Shown: positions 34,050-38,549 of the stretch, one piece after another
How positions within the stretch are numbered: the first letter of the stretch is position 1
How the letters are laid out: every line of letters begins with the position of its first letter
Source: Alphaproteobacteria bacterium
GTDB taxonomy: Bacteria; Pseudomonadota; Alphaproteobacteria; UBA2966
Length of the DNA: 38,549 bases
Direction: 5' to 3'
NCBI GenBank assembly: GCA_021296255.1
Contig: JAGWAU010000026.1
Coordinates: 1 to 38,549 of the forward strand
Made by a program: the position numbers and the translations under genes
The notes under the pieces: model-generated
The model's input: the letters and a program-made list of their open reading frames with translations, nothing else
The model's database searches: none
Told to the model about the DNA's origin: nothing

Positions 34050-34393
34050 ACCGCGTGCTCCATCGCAGAAAGCGCGGGACTCGAAGCGAACATCCAGCCG
34101 CTGAACACCAGGCGTGGCAACTCACCGGGCCTGTCGTCGACGATTTCGAGAAACGCCGTGGTTTCGGGCGTGTCCTCGGGCGGGCGCTTGCTACAGGTTC
34201 GCGCGGTGACGACCAAGGTTCCGAACTTCACCCCCTCGCCGATCGGCACTTGAATCGTGGAGATGCGCGCCGTGACCTTGTCGAGCCCTTGGAGCACGGC
34301 CGTCTTCACGGACTGTGCGTCCGCACGAGGCGTCCAGAAAACGGCGTAGACCGCCATGAAGACAAGGGCGACCGGCGCGCGCCAGAAGATCAT
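33986..34393 (-). CDS. DUF2155 domain-containing exported protein
   Basis: The protein is 135 residues from the ATG at 34393, with GGAG nine bases upstream; longer frames would enter the methyltransferase gene. A signal peptide runs to about residue 27 (ending ADAQS). The DUF2155 pattern follows: [70 protein letters not shown]. The two cysteines (TARTC and VIDC) probably form a disulfide in the periplasm. DUF2155 genes often sit beside aat in alphaproteobacteria; here the gene is convergent with aat and overlaps it by 64 bases. The function is unknown. It starts 16 bases after the methyltransferase stop. Confidence 0.85.
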   Translation of the reverse strand: MIFWRAPVALVFMAVYAVFWTPRADAQSVKTAVLQGLDKVTARISTIQVPIGEGVKFGTLVVTARTCSKRPPEDTPETTAFLEIVDDRPGELPRLVFSGWMFASSPALSAMEHAVYDVWVIDCKIAAGSGESGNE

Positions 34394-34409
34394 CAGTCGT
34401 GACTCCACT

Positions 34410-35204
34410 TCAGGCCAGACGCGCCGCAAAGCGAAGCCGGACGTAATCGACCGACCAACCGCCATCCGGCCGTTGGAGGGAGTCTCGCACGGCGCTCCGC
34501 ACGTCCGAAATCACGGCGTCCCGCTGCGCTTCGGACGCGACCGCGAGGAAGCTGCCCGCCAATGTCCTGATCCAGTCGCCCAGGTCACCCGGGATGGAGG
34601 TAGGACGCGGGATGAGTTCTATGGAGTCCACCAAAAACCCGCCCGCTTGGAGCATGTCCCGGTAGCCCTCGTCCGAAGGAAAAAACCACGGGTCGGCCGC
34701 CGCCCCATCATATCCACGAGCGTTCAGTGCGGAGATCAGCGCCCTGCGAACCGTCTCGACGTTGCCTTCACCACCGAATTCTCCGACGAACCGTCCCCCC
34801 GGTTTGAGTGCCCGGGCAACCCCCTCGATGACAGCCTCGGGAGGGCTGATCCAGTGTAGTGCTGCATTGGAGAACACTGCGTCGAACTCGTTCTCGAAGT
34901 CGAGTCGGCGTGCGTCCCTAATCCGGGCGTCGAGTCCGCGAGCCCGCGCCGCCGAAACTTGAGACGCGCTCGCATCGATGGCCACAATGTCGGCGCCCTC
35001 GGCGGCGAGCTGCTCGGTCAAGGCGCCGTCGCCACACCCGAGGTCCAGGACCCGCAGGCCGGAGACCGGCCTCAGAAGTTCCGCCACGGGTCCACCGAGA
35101 TCCGACACGAACCGGGCGTTGCGCGCGTAACACTCGGCATCCCAGTCCTGCCGGGCACTGGCTTTCGCACGAGCCGACTCGATTGGCGACACGTGGTCTT
35201 TCAC
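34410..35204 (-). CDS. Class I SAM-dependent methyltransferase (Tam-like)
   Basis: The protein is 264 residues from the GTG at 35204; an ATG at 35279 would add 25 Arg/Pro-rich residues with no ribosome site. SAM-binding motif I is VLDLGCGDGALTEQLAAEGA, followed by VAIDASASQVSAARARGL and the post-I/II segment FDAVFSNAALHWI, close to trans-aconitate-methyltransferase-like proteins. ALKPGGRFVGEFGGEGNVETV is motif III. It would methylate a small acid or other metabolite in the cytosol; the substrate is not known. It is followed on the same strand by the DUF2155 gene, and the upstream 89-base gap borders the accessory patch. Confidence 0.85.
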   Translation of the reverse strand: MKDHVSPIESARAKASARQDWDAECYARNARFVSDLGGPVAELLRPVSGLRVLDLGCGDGALTEQLAAEGADIVAIDASASQVSAARARGLDARIRDARRLDFENEFDAVFSNAALHWISPPEAVIEGVARALKPGGRFVGEFGGEGNVETVRRALISALNARGYDGAAADPWFFPSDEGYRDMLQAGGFLVDSIELIPRPTSIPGDLGDWIRTLAGSFLAVASEAQRDAVISDVRSAVRDSLQRPDGGWSVDYVRLRFAARLA

Positions 35205-35368
35205 CGAACGCACCGATGGTGCCCTTCCCGCCGGCGCCCGCCTTCTACCGATTCCAACTCGCACTGGCCCTGAACACATAAATTCGCGTTACCGAGACGG
35301 CAATTCAGACTGCCCATCATTCCCGATGACTATCCTTTGATTCAGCCAGGTCACTTCAACCGCCGACT

Positions 35369-36460
35369 TCACCGAGTATCGCGCCACGAGGCCGGAGTTC
35401 TCCGCCGTCGTTTCGACTTGCCTCGCGCCGCGAGTTCAAGCGGAGTTTGCATCTTCTCGTACAGCATGAACAGATGCTCGACGCGCTCGCGCTCGGAGGC
35501 GAAGCCAGTCCGCCGGCAGAGCCGGTCCACCGCGCGGTCAATGGCCTGATGCGCCCGGCGCAGGTTCGGCGGCATCAGGTCCGGATCGTAGAGATCGGCG
35601 AGCGCCGCTCCCCGATGAGCGGCGCGAGCGTCAAGCCCGGCTTGGGCGAGCGGTTCCAGTCTCGACAAAGCCGCGCCCTCCGGCGGCATCGGAAAGGTGT
35701 TGTAGACGACGCCGATGGAACAGCGGTAATCGCTCTTCAGACGTCCGCCGATGTATCGGAGCCATGCCATGTGCATTGTCGAGGCCAACAGCGCGAAGTC
35801 CGACAGAGTTGCGTCGCTCAAGATGCGAACGAGGTTGCTGGGAATGGCAGGCGGCTCCAACCAGCCGATGGGCGCATACTCCCGTCGCTCCGAACCGCTT
35901 TCCGGGATCACCAGAAACGGCGCCGTGGGGACGACGTTGACGTGGTAGAGCGTCGGCGCCGCCGCGAGTTTCTGTGTTTGCGTGCTCTTGCTATCCTCAC
36001 GGAAGGTACGAACAGCGGCGATTCGTTCCCTTACGCGCGGCAACCGCGCCAGCACTTCGGGCGGCGCGTCGTGTGGCGCCAGAATCCAGCGCTCGCCGCC
36101 CTGCAAGTATTCCCGCGCGCCAATGAATGGACGGAGCCAAGGCGCAGCCTCCGGCTCTGCATCCAGAAACGCGCCACGTTCTGCCGCGTCGAAGATGTAG
36201 TTGCCGCCGTCAATGGGCTTGGGGCCGATAATCAATCTGTCCATCCCGTTGAGAGGCGCACTTTCCTCCCGCACCACCAGATGAGGGTCGGACAACCCGC
36301 CCGCATCGAACAGGTATGGCGACAGCGCGGCATGGCTGCTCTCTTCCGGGTCGCCGTTGATGTTGGGATAGCCGAACAGTCGCCTCTCGGCTCGCGCGGC
36401 CTTCCGTCGGTCGAGGCCGAGAATGACGACATGCACATGCGCCGAGCGCGTCTTCCCGGA
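35369..36460 (-). pseudogene. C-terminal remnant of a large class I DNA methyltransferase (MmeI/YeeA-like)
   Basis: About 360 codons remain open in one frame. From about 36445 the translation reads SAHVHVVILGLDRRKAARAE, RRLFGYPNINGDPEESSHAA, LSPYLFDAG, IIGPKPIDGGNYIFD, SERREYAPIGWLEPPAIPSN, RLKSDYRCSIGVVYNTFPMP and VEHLFMLYEKMQTPLELA. These are features of the target-recognition and C-terminal region of MmeI-like (type IIL) or YeeA-like DNA methyltransferases. Such proteins are about 900 residues or more, so the N-terminal domains, including the SAM-binding FxGxG and catalytic NPPY motifs, are missing. Upstream the frame runs into mrr sequence in a different frame, so it cannot be expressed as a natural continuation. 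The absence of internal stops suggests the deletion is recent. Confidence 0.8.
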
Positions 36461-37068
36461 TCGTGCCGTCGATTCCGCCGTCGCCCGAACGTCCTGGCAC
36501 ACGCCCCATCGCGGCGGCGTCGCCGCCGTAACCCATTGCAATCAGCAGATCAACGACCGCGCGCTCAAGAAACGCGGGGTCGGCATTGCGGACGCGGGCC
36601 AGCACCTCGGCTTCCGGAATGATGCGCAATTCCTCGGCGGCACGGTCCAGTGTTTCGTCGGGCGTCTCCCCGGACACATTGTCTTGCGGCTTCGGAGGTT
36701 TCATATGCGGAGATTGCCGATGCGTCCGATTCTTTCATTCGACATAGGCCGGAAACTGGAGCAACAGCTCCAGGTCGATCCGGGTCAGGTTTCGGGACAA
36801 CAGTTGCTTGCCTTCAGGCGCTATCCGATAGACGGCACGGCGCACCCGTTCCACCAGACCAGCGTACAGGAAGTGAGTGATGCTCCAACTCACCCGATCC
36901 TTGAACTTGGTCGTGTGGCCGCCCCGAGTTCTCTCCATCAGATCCTCGGGCGTGAGTCCTTCCGCGGCGGCGACGCGCGCGCGCAGTTCTGCAATCTGAA
37001 CGGTCGTCCCCGTCCGACAACGCCTTGAGAGTGGGGAGCATCAGCGACTGAAAATCGGGAACGGGCAT
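36441..37068 (-). pseudogene. mrr: Broken Mrr-type restriction endonuclease gene
   Basis: The gene begins at the ATG at 37068 with MPVPDFQSLMLPTLKALSDG, the Mrr N-terminal domain start. An extra G in a GGGG run (37008-37011) shifts the frame. In the next frame it continues VQIAELRARVAAAEGLTPED, then RVSWSITHFLYAGLVERVRR, to YVE. An in-frame TGA lies at 36737-36735. The same frame then resumes and reaches the catalytic domain: DPAFLERAVVDLLIAMGYGG and GRSGDGGIDGTIREDALG. Just after this Asp-containing motif the Mrr sequence ends and methyltransferase sequence begins, so the QxK part of the nuclease site is gone. It carries three independent lesions. It begins 16 bases after the higA-2 stop, so it was probably the third gene of that operon. 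Confidence 0.85.
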
Positions 37069-37084
37069 CGACTATCACCCCCCT

Positions 37085-37390
37085 TTACGCCGCCGATTGC
37101 CGGGGCGTCACCTTCTCGTCGATCTCGCGGCCGGCCACGATCTCCGCTTGGCGAAGCTCCCAGGTCTTCTGCGAGTTCAGCCAGAGTTGCGGCGTCGTCC
37201 CGAAATAGCGCGCCAGCCGCAGCGCGGTGTCAGCGCTCACGCCCCGCCGGCCGTTCAAAATCATCGTCACCCGGTTCACCGGTACGCCCAGCGCCTTCGC
37301 AAGCGCGTTGGCCGACAGCCCGAGCTCGTCGAGTTCGTCGCGCAGGACCTCGCCCGGATGCACCGGCCTCATTCCGTTCTTCATGTTCAT
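37085..37390 (-). CDS. higA: HigA-type antitoxin (HTH_XRE), copy 2
   Basis: The protein is 101 residues from the ATG at 37390, which has AAGG eight bases upstream; a second ATG follows two codons later. It has MRPVHPGEVLRDELDELGLS, a helix-turn-helix (ANALAKALGVPVNRVTMILNGRR), then GVSADTALRLARYFGTTPQLWLNSQ. It is the same family as the copy at 6920-7237 but clearly diverged, with a different C-terminal tail. It binds HigB-2 and probably represses the operon through the palindrome at 37702-37716. It lies 11 bases after higB-2. The broken mrr gene follows directly. Because the pair looks intact, it is the likely reason this patch has been kept. Confidence 0.92.
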   Translation of the reverse strand: MNMKNGMRPVHPGEVLRDELDELGLSANALAKALGVPVNRVTMILNGRRGVSADTALRLARYFGTTPQLWLNSQKTWELRQAEIVAGREIDEKVTPRQSAA

Positions 37391-37401
37391 GTCAGATGCC
37401 T

Positions 37402-37680
37402 TCAGTGATAATCGACGGTCTCCACATCGTGCGGCCCGTCGTCCGTCCAGCGGAAGCAAACGCGCCATTGCGCTTTGATCTGAATGCTGTGCTGACCGGC
37501 GCGGTCGCCCCGCAGTGCTTCCAGCCGATTGCTCGGCAGCGCGGCAAGGTCGCCGAGCGTCTCCGCGCTGTCCAGCAGGACCAGACGACGCGCCTCCTGT
37601 CTGGCGAAGCTCTGAAATGCCGCGATGCGCTGACCCTCGAAGAAGCGTCTCGTCTCCCGGTCTCCGAAGCTTCGTATCAT
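37402..37680 (-). CDS. higB: HigB/RelE-type toxin (mRNA interferase), copy 2
   Basis: The protein is 92 residues. It has MIRSFGDRETRRFFEGQRIA, LPSNRLEALRGDRAGQHSIQ, then WRVCFRWTDDGPHDVETVDYH with the C-terminal His. This is the full HigB pattern of a ribosome-dependent mRNA endonuclease. It is about half identical to copy 1, with both ends and the LPSNRLEAL-GDR-GQ-SI core conserved, so the two are old paralogues or separately acquired rather than a recent duplication. The higA-2 antitoxin follows after 11 bases. A perfect palindrome lies 21 bases upstream of the ATG. Confidence 0.92.
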   Translation of the reverse strand: MIRSFGDRETRRFFEGQRIAAFQSFARQEARRLVLLDSAETLGDLAALPSNRLEALRGDRAGQHSIQIKAQWRVCFRWTDDGPHDVETVDYH

Positions 37681-37701
37681 GCGCGCCGACTGTGCCTTCT
37701 G

Positions 37702-37716
37702 TTACGGATTCCGTAA
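37702..37716. promoter_or_regulatory. Palindrome before higB-2, candidate HigA operator
   Basis: TTACGGATTCCGTAA has perfect 6-bp arms (TTACGG/CCGTAA) around a 3-base centre and lies 21 bases from the higB-2 start codon. The position matches that of the copy 1 palindrome, but the sequence differs, as expected if the two HigA proteins recognise different sites. Confidence 0.55.
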
Positions 37717-37835
37717 AGGACTCCAACCGCCAAACGCTCGCTCGCGCCCGTGTCCCCTTGCGGTCTCCGATCCAAACCTCGAAAGCGTCCGCATGGTGAC
37801 GCCGGTGGTGACTGGCAGCATCGACACCGCTCGAC

Positions 37836-37928
37836 TCATCCGTGAGAGAGCAAGTGCGGCGGCCCGCAGTCCTCGTCGGCGTGCGGATAGAAGCAATAGG
37901 CCAGATCGTCGGGAATGCAGGCGGTCAT
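37836..37928 (-). CDS. Candidate 30-residue Cys/His-rich small protein
   Basis: An ATG at 37928 with a good ribosome site (GAAGGAG, eight bases upstream) opens a frame of 30 codons: MTACIPDDLAYCFYPHADED then CGPPHLLSHG, ending in TGA at 37836. It contains three Cys (4, 12, 22) and three His (16, 26, 29), a spacing that could bind a metal. It lies between higB-2 and hicA, and a strong hairpin sits just upstream of its ribosome site. I recognise no family. It could instead be the start of a gene truncated by a deletion, in keeping with the decayed state of the neighbourhood. Confidence 0.35.
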   Translation of the reverse strand: MTACIPDDLAYCFYPHADEDCGPPHLLSHG

Positions 37929-37951
37929 GGCGAAAACTCCTTCGGTGGGGT

Positions 37952-37971
37952 CCGGGCCGGCGGGGGCCCGG
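37952..37971. repeat. GC-rich inverted repeat
   Basis: CCGGGCC (37952-37958), a 6-base loop and GGCCCGG (37965-37971) form a perfect 7-bp hairpin. On the minus strand it precedes the ribosome site of the 30-codon ORF by about 15 bases. On the plus strand it lies upstream of hicA. There is no T run on either side, so intrinsic termination is unlikely; a regulatory leader or a protein site is possible. Confidence 0.4.
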
Positions 37972-38009
37972 CCGGCCGCACAAAATTGTTCGAGAGAGTC
38001 GTTTCCCAT

Positions 38010-38027
38010 TCGCGCATTTTTGTGCGA
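38010..38027. promoter_or_regulatory. Inverted repeat before hicA, candidate HicB operator
   Basis: TCGCGCA (38010-38016), TTTT, TGTGCGA (38021-38027) is an inverted repeat with one mismatch, ending 11 bases before the hicA GTG. HicB antitoxins with a DNA-binding C-terminus repress their own operon, so this is a plausible site. The assignment is by position only. Confidence 0.4.
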
Positions 38028-38038
38028 GATTGTCCTCC

Positions 38039-38251
38039 GTGAACGGGCGTGAATTCATGGCGAGGGTGAGAAAGCTGGCGCGCAGGAACGGGATCGCGGT
38101 CAGGTTCGACCGGATGAGGGGCAAGGGTAGCCACGGCACCCTCCATTACGGCGACCGTCATGCCGTGGTGAAGGACCGCAGGAAGCCCCTCAAGACCGGC
38201 ACGCTTCGCGGGATGTGCAAGCAGCTCGGCATCGACCCGGACGACCTCTAG
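38039..38251 (+). CDS. hicA: HicA-family mRNA interferase toxin
   Basis: The protein is 70 residues from the GTG at 38039 (NGREFMARVRKLARRNGIAV after the initiator), preferred over the ATG at 38057 because the family begins with a short (N/D)-G/S-REF helix. The double-stranded-RNA-binding-like fold has the catalytic His in RGKGSHGTLHYGDR, followed by AVVKDRRKPLKTGTLRGMCKQLGI, the usual end of HicA. It cleaves mRNA independently of the ribosome when free. HicB follows after 12 bases. It is somewhat longer than the classical 58-residue HicA and more basic. Confidence 0.9.
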   Translation: MNGREFMARVRKLARRNGIAVRFDRMRGKGSHGTLHYGDRHAVVKDRRKPLKTGTLRGMCKQLGIDPDDL

Positions 38252-38263
38252 GGAGTTCCGATC

Positions 38264-38549
38264 ATGGCAACGCGGTACAGCTACCCCATCGACCTCCACA
38301 AAGAACCCGAAGGCGGCTACTCGGTCACCTTCCCGGACTTCGACGAGGCGTTCACGGACGGCGACACGCTCGCCGAGGCGGTCGCGGAAGCCACGGACTG
38401 TCTGGAGGAGGCGCTCGCGGGACGTATCGCGCGGCGCGAGGACATCCCGGCGCCGAGCCCGGCCAGAGGTCGGCCGGCGGCGGTTCCGGGCGCGGTGCTG
38501 GCCGCCAAGGCGGCGCTCTACGAGGCGCTACGCGAAGAGCGGTTGTCCA
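38264..38549 (+). CDS. hicB: HicB-family antitoxin, 3' end cut by window edge
   Basis: At least 95 residues are present. The ATG at 38264 has GGGAG nine bases upstream. The N-terminal partial-RNase-H-like domain reads YPIDLHKEPEGGYSVTFPDF then EAFTDGDTLAEAVAEATDCL, the HicB signature (EGGYxVxFPDxxxAxTxGDTxxEA). After a Pro/Arg-rich link, VLAAKAALYEALREE starts the C-terminal helical DNA-binding domain, which runs off the right edge. It blocks HicA and represses the operon. The gene order hicA-hicB is the usual one. Confidence 0.93.
   Translation, partial: MATRYSYPIDLHKEPEGGYSVTFPDFDEAFTDGDTLAEAVAEATDCLEEALAGRIARREDIPAPSPARGRPAAVPGAVLAAKAALYEALREERLS

Larger units (their letters stand above)
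37717..38009. other. Region between higB-2 and hicA holding a small ORF and a GC-rich hairpin
   Basis: Apart from the small ORF at 37836-37928 (minus strand), the hairpin at 37952-37971 and the operator candidates at each end, no gene is supported. Frames open on the plus strand through this stretch lack ribosome sites and family-like sequence. Confidence 0.35.

Noticed and set aside
36735..36737. The in-frame TGA in mrr as a possible recoding or selenocysteine codon.
   Set aside because: No recoding signal or stem-loop is apparent, and the gene carries a frameshift and a truncation as well, so loss of function is the simpler reading.
1..38549. tRNA or rRNA genes, CRISPR arrays, insertion-sequence ends.
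   Set aside because: No T-loop-like GTTCGAATC with a matching acceptor stem, no regularly spaced direct repeats, and no transposase-like frame with flanking inverted repeats was seen.

Overview
The window is GC-rich, densely packed chromosomal DNA that reads as alphaproteobacterial, probably a Rhodospirillales-type lineage. This is inferred from gene order and protein style; there is no rRNA. The supporting signs are a phoR-pstSCAB-phoU-phoB locus, an rne / amiC - mrcA - prfB block, an aroQ-accB-accC-aat run with a DUF2155 gene next to it, a ThiS-ThiG fusion, and an RNase E with an acidic insertion near its N-terminus. I see no tRNA, rRNA, CRISPR array, insertion sequence or phage module.

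Layout. (1) 1-6.4 kb, metabolic genes: the two-gene ADP-forming acyl-CoA synthetase (its CoA-binding subunit is cut by the left edge), a YghU-type glutathione transferase, an orphan PotD-like binding protein, and a TPR protein followed by a Rieske oxygenase. (2) 6.6-7.2 kb: a HigBA toxin-antitoxin pair. (3) 7.4-14.9 kb: the complete phosphate-starvation locus. PhoR and PhoB sense and respond, PstSCAB imports phosphate and PhoU links the two. It has a Pho-box-like element before pstS and a strong hairpin between pstS and pstC. (4) 15-23.7 kb: an amidohydrolase-like gene, prfB with an intact programmed +1 frameshift site, mrcA (PBP1A), amiC, and divergent rne. (5) 23.7-29.9 kb: an aminotransferase and gamma-glutamyltransferase pair, then cell-envelope quality-control genes (BepA-like M48 protease, DsbA-like oxidoreductase) and a DUF3750 protein. 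(6) 29.9-35.2 kb: thiSG, then aroQ-accB-accC-aat (shikimate pathway, acetyl-CoA carboxylase, N-end-rule transferase), convergent with a DUF2155 gene and a SAM methyltransferase. (7) 35.3-38.5 kb, an accessory defence patch: the C-terminal remnant of a large DNA methyltransferase joined out of frame to a broken mrr gene, a second HigBA pair in the opposite orientation, a 30-codon Cys/His-rich ORF with a good Shine-Dalgarno sequence, and a HicAB pair cut by the right edge.

The most notable features are the prfB recoding site, the decayed Mrr/methyltransferase fusion next to two intact toxin-antitoxin pairs, candidate operator palindromes in front of all three toxin genes, the 12-bp hairpin after pstS, the ThiS-ThiG fusion, and an amidohydrolase-fold protein lacking its usual metal ligands. 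I did not find a convincing wholly new system. The small ORF at 37836-37928 and the TPR-Rieske pair are the least explained parts.
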